DNA of 6,077 bases from Motiliproteus sp048265065 (GCA_048265065.1 JBLXCH010000173.1:1-6077); one strand, 5' to 3'. Shown: positions 1 through 5,339, numbered from the stretch's first letter. Numbers and translations are program-made. Notes: generated from the letters alone by a model not told the origin.

Positions 1-274
1 GCGGGGTGGGCCGACACTATGCTGGAAAGGTGGCCCCGTAAGATTGGATAAAAGCGGTACTCAGGGCGGTAGAAGCCAGTGCGACCGCCGGCCTGGAGAG
101 GCGCGAAATGCGGTCGTGCCGTGTTGACGGCTGTGGTCGCTGGGATGCTGCATTCGAGGTATCCAGGGCGAGGTTTCGGCGGGGAAAGCGCCGCGCCGAT
201 CTGGCTTGGGCGTGCCGCCTGTCCGGCTCTTCAGGCGGGTGCTGGGTCGTCAGGTGGAGGGGGATTGGTGAGAC
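1..274. other. GC-rich leader with no convincing complete gene
   Basis: This stretch is GC-rich on both strands and I recognise no conserved protein in it. Frame 1 on the plus strand is open from the window edge to a TAA at 49-51 and reads AGWADTMLERWPRKIG. It could be the tail of a gene that starts outside the window, but it is too short to identify. A longer plus-strand frame starting at 79 has no recognisable domain, and it overlaps the KfrA-like fragment in another frame, so I treat it as noncoding. A purine-rich Shine-Dalgarno-like run (GGAGGGGG) at 256-263 precedes the KfrA-like fragment. Confidence 0.35.
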
Positions 275-433
275 GTGTCAGACATGAATGCCGATCGCCG
301 ATATGCGCTGGCGGCGAACGGGCAGCGGCAAACTCAAACCACGGTTCGCGAGTTCCTGGGATGTGGGAACTTCACCACTATCGGTCCGGCACTTAAGCGC
401 TGGCGTGCTTGCCGATCACCGCTATATGACTGA
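275..433 (+). pseudogene. Truncated KfrA-like N-terminal DNA-binding domain
   Basis: A 52-residue frame opens after an in-frame TGA at 269-271. It can start at GTG 275 or ATG 284; the ATG lies further from the GGAGGGGG run at 256-263. The core reads GQRQTQTTVREFLGCGNFTT followed by IGPALKRWR. That spacing of T, VRE, LG-G and a closing WR matches the N-terminal helix-turn-helix of KfrA, a plasmid and integrative-element protein that normally continues into a long coiled coil. Here the frame stops seven residues after the WRA, and no frame downstream resumes a coiled coil. It is therefore either a decayed remnant or a stand-alone mini-repressor. It lies 53 bases before the HNH nuclease gene on the same strand and could have regulated it. 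The family assignment is by motif only. Confidence 0.5.
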
Positions 434-486
434 GAATCAAGCTCATTTCCACAGTACCACTTCCCAGGAACAAGAGAATCTTACGG

Positions 487-1266
487 ATGAGTCCCCGGTA
501 TATCGTTGCGCTGTTACTAATCCTGCTTTTTCCTCTCAATGTCCATGCAGAGCCGGTCAAGCTGAGCCGCAGCGGCATATGTCATGATACAGAGAGCCCG
601 TATTACAGCCGCACGAAGAACTTCACGGCGTACGATAGTCTCCAGCAATGCCTGGACAGTGGCGGCAGGCTTCCCAAAGGCCATCCCGGCTTCCTGGCAG
701 GTAACACGGCATTACAGCTTTCGCATGGTGATGTCCGGCAGGTGGCGACTCCAGCTCCGAGGATCGAGCAGTCTGTACGGCAGGTGACAGGCTATGACAG
801 GTCACTGTTCGATCACTGGATTGATGAGGATCATGACTGCCTGACTACGCGACATGAGCTGTTGATGAAGCTGTCGACTGGTACGGTTGATACTGGTAGC
901 AATCCCTGTACCGTCAGTCGGGGCCGCTGGAACGATCCCTATACCGGCAAGATTTTTTATGATGCCAGGGATCTCGATGTCGATCACCTCGTCCCTCTCA
1001 AATGGGCGTGGGACCATGGTGCAAATGCTTGGTCGCCGGAACAAAGACGGGAATTCGCCAATGATGAGGCAAATCTATTTGCTGTTGAGGCCAGCGTTAA
1101 CCGGGAAAAGGGAGCCCTCGGCCTGCTGAACTGGCTACCGCCAGATCGCAGCTTCCACTGTCAGTATATCCTGCGGTTCACCCGTATCGTCAGGAAATAT
1201 GACCTTGTTATGTCCGATACTGAGGGGCTGGCGATGCAGTACTTGCGACATAACAAGTGTGGTTAA
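487..1266 (+). CDS. Secreted HNH endonuclease family protein (GmrSD C-terminal/DUF1524-like)
   Basis: The protein has 259 residues. A signal peptide spans about 1-21 (hydrophobic ALLLILLFPL, then VHA before EP), so it is probably exported to the periplasm or outside. Residues 32-64 hold a cysteine-containing N-terminal segment (CHDTESPYYS ... CLDSGGRLPK) that I recognise from this secreted-nuclease family. The nuclease core has DLDVDHLVPL with D166-H167 as the HNH metal and catalytic pair, then AWSPEQRREFAND, N196 in EANL, and N205 and K208 in SVNREKG, followed by NWLPP. Six cysteines (32, 55, 118, 141, 225, 258) suggest disulfides, which fits export. The ATG at 487 is chosen because it gives an intact signal peptide; the only Shine-Dalgarno candidate is weak (AAGAG, 472-476). 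The csrA-like gene follows 50 bases after the stop, so the two may share a transcript. Family members are non-specific or poorly characterised DNases; a role in scavenging, competition or transfer is inference. Confidence 0.92.
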   Translation: MSPRYIVALLLILLFPLNVHAEPVKLSRSGICHDTESPYYSRTKNFTAYDSLQQCLDSGGRLPKGHPGFLAGNTALQLSHGDVRQVATPAPRIEQSVRQVTGYDRSLFDHWIDEDHDCLTTRHELLMKLSTGTVDTGSNPCTVSRGRWNDPYTGKIFYDARDLDVDHLVPLKWAWDHGANAWSPEQRREFANDEANLFAVEASVNREKGALGLLNWLPPDRSFHCQYILRFTRIVRKYDLVMSDTEGLAMQYLRHNKCG

Positions 1267-1299
1267 TGATCTATAATGCTTCAGGTCTATACCATCATG

Positions 1300-1313
1300 C
1301 TGCAAGGAGGCAG
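1300..1313 (+). promoter_or_regulatory. Predicted CsrA/RsmA binding hairpin over the csrA Shine-Dalgarno
   Basis: CTGC (1300-1303) and GCAG (1310-1313) form a perfect 4-bp stem. They enclose the hexaloop AAGGAG, which fits ANGGAN, the known high-affinity loop for CsrA/RsmA. The loop is itself the Shine-Dalgarno core, and the downstream ATG is at 1317. Binding here would be expected to block ribosome access, giving negative autoregulation by the gene product. The motif is visible; binding is inference. Confidence 0.55.
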
Positions 1314-1316
1314 GTT

Positions 1317-1523
1317 ATGGCTCTTTCTCTTTCCCGCAAGAAGCGTCAGTCCCTTCTCATTGGCAATAACATCACCGTCACGATTGCCGATGTTTGCGGT
1401 GACCGCGTGACATTGCAAGTCGACGCACCGAAGGATGTGACGGTGCTCCGTGATGAAATCGCTCCATACTATCCACGACAGACTATATGGCAGCGTATGC
1501 TCGGTAGGCTTTTTCACGGGTAG
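1317..1523 (+). CDS. csrA: CsrA/RsmA-family RNA-binding translational regulator (accessory paralogue)
   Basis: The protein has 68 residues, close to the usual 60-70 of CsrA. The start is ATG 1317, with AAGGAGG at 1304-1310 and a 6-base spacer; an upstream in-frame ATG at 1257 overlaps the HNH gene and adds residues unlike CsrA. Compared with E. coli CsrA there is one extra N-terminal residue. The RNA-binding edge is kept: L5, S6 (for T5), R7, K8 (for R7), and V43, R45 in DVTVLRDEI (CsrA V42, R44). The LLIG turn, the ITVTI strand and the VDAPKDV segment also fit. Differences include R10 where CsrA has G9, and a C-terminal tail rich in W, Y and R instead of the usual tail. Such paralogues are common on Pseudomonas mobile elements, where they may tune element or host mRNAs. 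Candidate targets in this window are its own leader and the RES gene leader. Confidence 0.9.
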   Translation: MALSLSRKKRQSLLIGNNITVTIADVCGDRVTLQVDAPKDVTVLRDEIAPYYPRQTIWQRMLGRLFHG

Positions 1524-1620
1524 CCGTTGATCAGCCCATATTTACCTGAAGTCCTAGGTGAGGTGCTTATCGGTTTCCGAGCGCTCAGGGACCAAGTTGG
1601 TATTGAGGTGTTTTGGCGTA

Positions 1621-1664
1621 CGGCCTGCTAAGACAGGCCGGGAGATTGTCGGTGCCGGGCCTGT
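1621..1664 (+). other. Two mutually exclusive hairpins downstream of csrA
   Basis: CGGCCTG (1621-1627) pairs perfectly with CAGGCCG (1634-1640) across a 6-base loop. The overlapping ACAGGCC (1633-1639) can instead pair with GGCCTGT (1658-1664), whose loop begins with GGGAG at 1640-1644. Only one of the two can form at a time. No T-tract follows either, so neither is a standard intrinsic terminator. They may be an mRNA 3' structure or a switch; the GGA in the second loop is the kind of element CsrA can contact, but it does not fit ANGGAN. Confidence 0.35.
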
Positions 1665-2099
1665 GGCGAGACAAAATCAGAAAAAAAATAAGAAATAGTG
1701 GAAAATGAAGATTAGTCAGCAAAGTGCCCTAAGCGGACATTGCCTGTTCTAAATGGAAAGCGATGAACAATTTTACCATCATCCTGTGCGTTCCTTCCCT
1801 TGAATACTGGCTATCATTTGATGTTTGTATCAGAATAAAAAAATGTGTCTCACGATCACTTATTAGTCGACGGAGGTCAAGCGACAAAAGGTCCCTGTCA
1901 CACGCTTTCAACGCGCTCGCGATATTATCTGTCTCACGCGTGCGATGACATCTTTGCTCAGGTTTATCACCGGATAGGTAAAAGGCAACACCTGACCACC
2001 GTCGGTTAATGGTTGATCCTTTGCCCGATTTGTATCAGGCTACCCACGGGCAGATCAGATAGCCAAAGAATTTCGCGACGAAGTGCGGGCTGAAAAGCC

Positions 2100-2130
2100 T
2101 TGATAGTATGCTTACTTGCATTGTTAATAT
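2100..2130 (+). promoter_or_regulatory. Candidate sigma70-type promoter for the RES gene
   Basis: TTGATA at 2100-2105 resembles a -35 box. TTAATA (2124-2129, spacer 18) or TAATAT (2125-2130, spacer 19) resembles a -10 box. It lies about 95 bases before the RES start, in AT-rich DNA where such matches arise easily. It would give a leader that includes the predicted CsrA-type hairpin at 2208-2223. Confidence 0.25.
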
Positions 2131-2207
2131 ATCATTATTGTACTGAAATCTTTGGGTTGTCTGAAATCGCATAGGGTTTTCACTGTTCAATACAACCAAT
2201 TTAATCT

Positions 2208-2223
2208 GATCAATGGAGTGATT
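2208..2223 (+). promoter_or_regulatory. Predicted CsrA/RsmA binding hairpin over the RES gene Shine-Dalgarno
   Basis: ATCA (2209-2212) and TGAT (2219-2222) form a perfect 4-bp stem, extendable by a G-T pair (2208 with 2223). The hexaloop is ATGGAG, which fits ANGGAN. The GGAG in the loop (2215-2218) is the Shine-Dalgarno sequence for the ATG at 2225. The arrangement matches the one in front of the csrA paralogue about 0.9 kb upstream although the stem sequences differ, so this is not a simple copy. Translational repression of the toxin-like gene by CsrA is inferred. Confidence 0.5.
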
Positions 2224-2224
2224 T

Positions 2225-3568
2225 ATGCCTGCAATATTTAAGGCTAGTGAATTTCTATGTTCCAGTTGCATAAGTGATTATGGTTTGAAGAGATTAGTTG
2301 AGCAGGCTGGTACAGCGTTGCGCTGCTCGTCTTGCCTTCACGAGCATAGTCCAGCTGTAACCTTTGGAAAATTGTCCGGATGGATGAAAGAGATATGGGT
2401 TAAATGGGTCGAGGTTGAGTGGGAGTCCATCGATATTCATACTTCCACGGGTCCTGTGTTAAAGGACTTATCTGGTATCCAAGGCAAGCCAGCACGGGAG
2501 TTTCTGGCAGATATGACCGGCCTATCGGGGGGAGCCCTTAATACCGTTCTTCAGTTGTTGGAGTTGTCGAATAATGCAGAATGCACGACAATCTATAAGA
2601 AAATAAATATAGGTCCTACTCAAGCGGCTACGCGCTGGGCTATGTGTTCATTGGGGATACGTTATCAACAGCGCTTCTATAATCGGAGTGCAGAAAGATT
2701 CTGGGAGGAGTTGTTCAGAAATGTCGACACCATGAAGCGGTACAGACTACCGACGACTTTATTTCCTGCGCCTATCGGAGGAGTAAGTTTCGATGATAAT
2801 GTCGTCCGGAGTATGGCAGCAGGAAGCTTGAAGCTGTATAGGGCCCGAAAAGTGGAACATTCAAATCATATTGAGTATCTGGATGAGAATGCTACCACTC
2901 AATTTAAAAACCCACCTTCGGAATTTTCCAGTGAAGGGAGGATGAATCCGGCTGGAATTAGTTATCTATACGCCGCTCTTGATCGGGATACTTGTGTGGC
3001 GGAGTTGAGGCCATCAATTGGCGATAAAGTCGTTACGGCTGAATTGGAAATAATTGACGAGCTAAGGCTTTTAGATTTCTCTGCTCTTGAGAATTCCCTT
3101 CATGATCACAAAGTTAGCTACTTTGATGACGAATTTGAAGAGAATGAGATTCGCTCAAAGCTTGTGACAGATCTTCATGGTTTGATATCCAAACCTGTAA
3201 CTCCGCATCAAAAGAGTGATTACCTCATGACTCAGTTTATGGCTGAGTATTTGGCTAATCGCCACAAATCAAAGATAGATGGTATTATATTCGCGTCTTC
3301 GCAAAGGTTAGGTGGTGTGAATGTGGTTGTTTTTCCGCAGCTTACTCCTGACTTTAAGTTGGATAACTTACCCCAAGATGAGGATGAATACAGTCTTTAT
3401 CAAGTGATGTGTGATCCTCAAAAAGTCACTGTTCACAGTGGTTGTATGAACGTAAATGTAATTCCGGGAAGTTTGGTTTTGCATCATATTAAAGCTGTCT
3501 GCTATGAGTACGATATCGCGAAGGTAAAGGATGGAAAGACAGGGCTGCTCTCCGAGGAAGATTACTAG
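2225..3568 (+). CDS. Zinc-ribbon/HEPN_RES-NTD-like protein with C-terminal RES domain (putative NAD+-degrading toxin)
   Basis: The protein has 447 residues; the start is ATG 2225 with GGAG at 2215-2218. Residues 12-37 hold two CxxC pairs (C12, C15, C34, C37), a small zinc ribbon. Residues about 45-180 are a mostly helical region like the N-terminal domain seen in long HEPN/RES fusions. The RES domain runs from about 200 to 425. It has LYRAR (R206, R208), then GRMNPAGISYLYAALDRDT with R239 and Y247/Y249, E260 in AELRP, and FASSQRLGGVN with S358/S359. These supply the conserved Arg, Glu and Ser after which RES is named. Characterised RES toxins degrade NAD+, and this one likely depletes NAD+ when active. 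Classical RES-Xre pairs encode the Xre antitoxin next door; none is visible here, so control may come from the N-terminal domain, a trigger such as infection, or the leader hairpin. The domain assignment is firm; the role in phage defence is inference. Confidence 0.88.
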   Translation: MPAIFKASEFLCSSCISDYGLKRLVEQAGTALRCSSCLHEHSPAVTFGKLSGWMKEIWVKWVEVEWESIDIHTSTGPVLKDLSGIQGKPAREFLADMTGLSGGALNTVLQLLELSNNAECTTIYKKINIGPTQAATRWAMCSLGIRYQQRFYNRSAERFWEELFRNVDTMKRYRLPTTLFPAPIGGVSFDDNVVRSMAAGSLKLYRARKVEHSNHIEYLDENATTQFKNPPSEFSSEGRMNPAGISYLYAALDRDTCVAELRPSIGDKVVTAELEIIDELRLLDFSALENSLHDHKVSYFDDEFEENEIRSKLVTDLHGLISKPVTPHQKSDYLMTQFMAEYLANRHKSKIDGIIFASSQRLGGVNVVVFPQLTPDFKLDNLPQDEDEYSLYQVMCDPQKVTVHSGCMNVNVIPGSLVLHHIKAVCYEYDIAKVKDGKTGLLSEEDY

Positions 3569-3573
3569 TAAAG

Positions 3574-3611
3574 CCGGGTCCGCTGTCGAAAATAGTTGGC
3601 AGCATACCCGG
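3574..3611 (+). terminator. Imperfect hairpin after the RES gene
   Basis: CCGGGT (3574-3579) pairs with ACCCGG (3606-3611). Inside it, GCTGTC (3582-3587) pairs with GGCAGC (3598-3603), including one G-T pair. The two helices are separated by a small CC/AT internal loop and capped by a 10-base loop. It starts just after the RES stop codon. The following bases (TGCTTGGGCGGTT) contain no clear T-tract, so it may be a weak terminator or a 3'-end stabilising structure. Confidence 0.35.
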
Positions 3612-3710
3612 TGCTTGGGCGGTTACGTGCTTCAAAATTTGTTGATGAGATAATTGGTCAGACTCTAGGTGTGAGGCGAAGGCTAGGGCTGGAGGTAAGG
3701 CGCGCTAAAA

Positions 3711-4060
3711 TCACAGACTAGCTGTTCGTTCCATGTAGCAAAAGTAGTCTTCAATCAATGCTTTTACGATAGATCTAGCCTCTTCTAGCTTCTCGGCAGT
3801 TGTATGTCTTAGTTGGTCAAACTTTTGACCTCTACGAGTCGTGTCAATCACCGCAGTTTCGGATCTTGCTTGCGCTTAAGGAGTGTCAGCTTTGTGCCGG
3901 ATGTGACGTTCTTGGCTACCTCGATTAGTTCTCGGTGGTAGGTCGCGTGCCGGCCAGAAGCGGAGATGGATTCGGTAAACTTGGAATATCCGGAAACTAC
4001 GGAAAATACAGCAAGTCTAATTTTGGGAATGATGGCTTGGTGACTAACGACCCAAAGCGG
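3711..4060 (-). pseudogene. Frameshifted minus-strand gene remnant, family unknown
   Basis: Two overlapping minus-strand frames read as one protein broken by a frameshift. The upstream frame is open from 4060 to a TGA at 3850-3848 and contains HATYHRELIEVAKNVTSGTK followed by LTLLKRKQ. The downstream frame is open from 3875 to a TGA at 3713-3711 and contains SETAVIDTTRRGQKFDQLRH followed by TTAEKLEEARSIVKALIEDY. Joined near 3850-3876 they give about 110 residues of sensible, charged, helix-prone sequence. I do not recognise the family. No start codon with a Shine-Dalgarno sequence fits the upstream frame, so the 5' end is also doubtful. A competing plus-strand frame (3929-4093) is codon-aligned with the first part. 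Composition is like the neighbouring AT-rich cargo. Confidence 0.4.
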
Positions 4061-4349
4061 TCATACGCCCATGTCTTTGCTCCCTACGCATAACTTTCCG
4101 ACAACAGCTGTATGTACATTCAGTATATTTGGCTGTCTCCAGTCCAATGCGCGGATGCTGCAACATAGTGCTCTGTTTCTACTGGCGTGGGAGCCTGAAA
4201 TGGTCCAATATAAAACTATTATGGATGAAGGCCGTCGGATACTGAACACGGTCCCACACGCGTATGCTCGTTTTAAACGGAGGAGAATGGCTGCAATACC
4301 TGTACGTTTTTATGTTAGATTTACTTGCACAATACGGGCGTCCATAGAT
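4061..4349. other. Gene-poor stretch upstream of the first cassette
   Basis: No recognisable gene lies here. An 8-base CGCATAAC at 4087-4094 is the exact reverse complement of GTTATGCG at 4350-4357 and identical to the end of the second cassette. It could be an R-box relic of a lost cassette. A frame open across 4071-4397 on the plus strand has no family resemblance. A local fold may form between ACAGC and GCTGT around 4105-4135. Confidence 0.35.
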
Positions 4350-4397
4350 GTTATGCGCAGTGTAAACTATGTACAGGAAATTAGATGTTTAATCTGA
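4287..4397 (+). CDS. Possible small leader ORF overlapping the TIR-like gene start
   Basis: ATG 4287 is preceded by GGAGG at 4279-4283 (3-base spacer), one of the better Shine-Dalgarno matches in this part of the window. It opens a 36-residue frame (starts MAAIPVRFYVRFTC) ending in TGA at 4395-4397. Its end overlaps the TIR-like gene by 13 bases, which would allow translational coupling. The protein has no recognisable motif and the frame runs across the cassette boundary at 4350, so it may be accidental. Confidence 0.18.
   Translation: MAAIPVRFYVRFTCTIRASIDVMRSVNYVQEIRCLI
4325..4354 (+). promoter_or_regulatory. Weak candidate promoter spanning the cassette boundary
   Basis: TTGCAC at 4325-4330 and TGTTAT at 4349-4354 are separated by 18 bases. 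The -10-like element is partly made of the cassette's own first bases. The -35 match is poor, so this is only a candidate source of transcription for two genes that otherwise lack an obvious promoter. Confidence 0.18.
4350..4357 (+). repeat. GTTATGCG R'-box-like cassette boundary
   Basis: This 8-mer is identical to the R' box of the attC-like site at 5318-5325. It lies 27 bases before the TIR-like start codon, as R' boxes do in front of cassette genes. The left flank (CCATAGAT) lacks the usual L' box, so this is a boundary rather than a complete attC. Confidence 0.5.
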
Positions 4398-5318
4398 TTG
4401 TTAGCGGCGGAGGCTGGGCAGAAAGTCGCGATACTTTCATGCTCGGGCGTACGTTCGAATACACATCTGACGAGTTAGTTACTCGTTTCAAGCCCAATGG
4501 TGTTTTGGACTTTGAAGCTATACGTAGTCTTCCCACGCTTTTTATGGAAGAGTCTTGGGGTTCAGAGCCACGATACGCAAGAATCGGGAGAATCATTGAA
4601 TTATCTGAATCTAAGGGCACTATATCCCTAGAATATTTCTATGACCCAGAAATAGCACCAATCTCCAACGAAACACTAGAGCGCATTGCAAAGGAACTTG
4701 ATATAGCTGATTTCGAGTTCAGCCGTACTCACTGGGCAATAAAAAGCCAAGATATTTTTCGAGTGTTATTAAGGCATGCGAGTCCGCAAAGAAAACAACC
4801 TAAAGTTTTCTCACTAAATGATCCTGAGCTGATCGAGCCCGTATTGGTTTCTGCAATGATGCCGTTCTCCTCCCAATTCGATCAGGTCTATACGGCACTC
4901 CAACAAGTATCCGACCAATATGGATTGAGGTGCCGCAGAGCTGACGATATTTGGGAAAACCCGGCTGTGATGCAAGATGTCGTTTCACTTATAGACAAAT
5001 CCCGAATTGTGATTTGTGACTGTACGGGTAGAAATCCAAACGTTTTTTATGAGGCAGGCATAGCACACACTCTTGGTAGAGAAGTCATACTAATTACTCA
5101 GGCTGAGAGTGATATTCCTTTTGATCTAAGGCATCTGCGCTACGTCTCCTATCTGAATAATGGTGAAGGCTTGCAAGACCTAAAGTCAAAATTGGCACAA
5201 AGAATTTCAGCCTTAGTGGGCGCGTAGCAATGTGTCGTATAACAAGTTGGTGTTGTACGTCCGGCCACAAAATCGTGTCCTCCACCGGACGCGCTAACGC
5301 GCGCCTCAAACCAAGGCG
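4351..5318 (+). mobile_element. Integron-type gene cassette 1 (TIR-like gene)
   Basis: The unit begins inside GTTATGCG (4350-4357, cleavage expected after the G) and ends inside the R' box of the attC-like site at 5236-5325. It is 968 bases with one plus-strand gene, a 34-base leader and only 8 bases between the stop codon and the R'' box. That compact layout is typical of integron cassettes. The opening GTTATGCG is complementary, with one wobble, to its own R'' box CGTATAAC, as expected if the cassette once circularised. No integrase or attI is in the window, and the bases before 4350 do not look like an attC, so insertion at a secondary site or decay of the left neighbour is possible. Confidence 0.55.
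4385..5227 (+). CDS. Unknown N-terminal domain fused to a TIR/nucleoside 2-deoxyribosyltransferase-like domain
   Basis: The protein has 280 residues; the start is ATG 4385 with AGGA at 4375-4378. The N-terminal half (1-130) has a recurring-looking pattern, SLPTLFMEE, then ARIGRII and SLEYFYDP. I associate it with domains placed in front of defence effectors but cannot name it. The C-terminal domain (about 151-258) begins with a hydrophobic strand and AMMPF, continues with RADDIWENPAV and IDKSRIVICD, and reaches TGRNPNVFYEAGIAHTLG. In that motif E223 sits where TIR and deoxyribosyltransferase-like enzymes carry their catalytic glutamate. It closes with PFDLRHLRYVSYL. Related enzymes cleave N-glycosidic bonds in NAD+ or nucleosides. 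It is the single gene of cassette 1 and lies upstream of an AbiU2-type gene, which suggests a stress or phage-defence function. The substrate and the role of the N-terminal domain are unknown. Confidence 0.82.
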   Translation: MFNLIVSGGGWAESRDTFMLGRTFEYTSDELVTRFKPNGVLDFEAIRSLPTLFMEESWGSEPRYARIGRIIELSESKGTISLEYFYDPEIAPISNETLERIAKELDIADFEFSRTHWAIKSQDIFRVLLRHASPQRKQPKVFSLNDPELIEPVLVSAMMPFSSQFDQVYTALQQVSDQYGLRCRRADDIWENPAVMQDVVSLIDKSRIVICDCTGRNPNVFYEAGIAHTLGREVILITQAESDIPFDLRHLRYVSYLNNGEGLQDLKSKLAQRISALVGA

Positions 5319-5325
5319 TTATGCG
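5236..5325 (+). other. attC-like integron recombination site
   Basis: R'' is CGTATAAC (5236-5243) and pairs with R' GTTATGCG (5318-5325) over 8 positions, one of them G-T. L'' TTGGTGTTG (5247-5255) pairs with L' CAAACCAA (5307-5314), leaving one unpaired base (G5252), as attC sites do. CGTCCGG (5258-5264) pairs perfectly with CCGGACG (5285-5291) as the terminal stem. Total length is 90 bases, within the usual attC range. The expected crossover is between G5318 and T5319. It lies exactly between two plus-strand genes. Confidence 0.82.
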
Positions 5326-5339
5326 TAAAGGAACCAGTC

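Larger units (their letters stand above)
1524..2224. other. Gene-poor spacer at the GC-rich to AT-rich transition
   Basis: No recognisable gene lies in these 700 bases on either strand. In the csrA frame, directly after its TAG, a TTG at 1527 opens a 34-codon frame ending at 1631 (includes LPEVLGEVLIGFRALRDQVG). It looks protein-like but has no Shine-Dalgarno sequence and I do not recognise it. The stretch also holds hairpins at 1621-1664, an A8 tract at 1681-1688, and short protein-like scraps near 1935-2100 in several frames (for example ADQIAKEFRDEVRAEKP ending before a TGA near 2101), which may be decayed gene debris. No Xre-type antitoxin precedes the RES gene. Confidence 0.5.

Noticed and set aside
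1621..1640. Intrinsic terminator after csrA
   Set aside because: The 7-bp stem is perfect but no T-tract follows; the nearest homopolymer is A8 at 1681-1688.
1729..1911. Minus-strand 60-codon frame starting with TTG
   Set aside because: No Shine-Dalgarno, no domain, and similar scraps occur in several frames of the same region.
2035..2271. Minus-strand 78-codon frame overlapping the RES gene start
   Set aside because: Overlaps the start of a confident gene on the other strand and shows no family motif.
3929..4093. Plus-strand 54-codon frame ending KRSYAHVFAPYA
   Set aside because: It is codon-aligned with the minus-strand remnant, so one of the two is an antisense shadow. The minus-strand reading continues sensibly further, so I annotated that; the plus frame is only discussed as a finding.
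4087..4357. CGCATAAC to GTTATGCG as one long attC
   Set aside because: About 270 bases is far longer than ordinary attC sites, and no matching L boxes lie inside the two 8-mers.
4071..4397. Plus-strand 108-codon open frame
   Set aside because: No Shine-Dalgarno before its ATG, no recognisable motif, runs across the cassette boundary and overlaps the TIR-like gene. Only the internal start at 4287 has a good Shine-Dalgarno, and it is listed as a weak possibility.
5328..5333. CsrA-type site at the HEPN gene Shine-Dalgarno (AAGGAA)
   Set aside because: The loop sequence fits ANGGAN, but the flanking bases do not pair, and the same hexamer is common in Shine-Dalgarno sequences.
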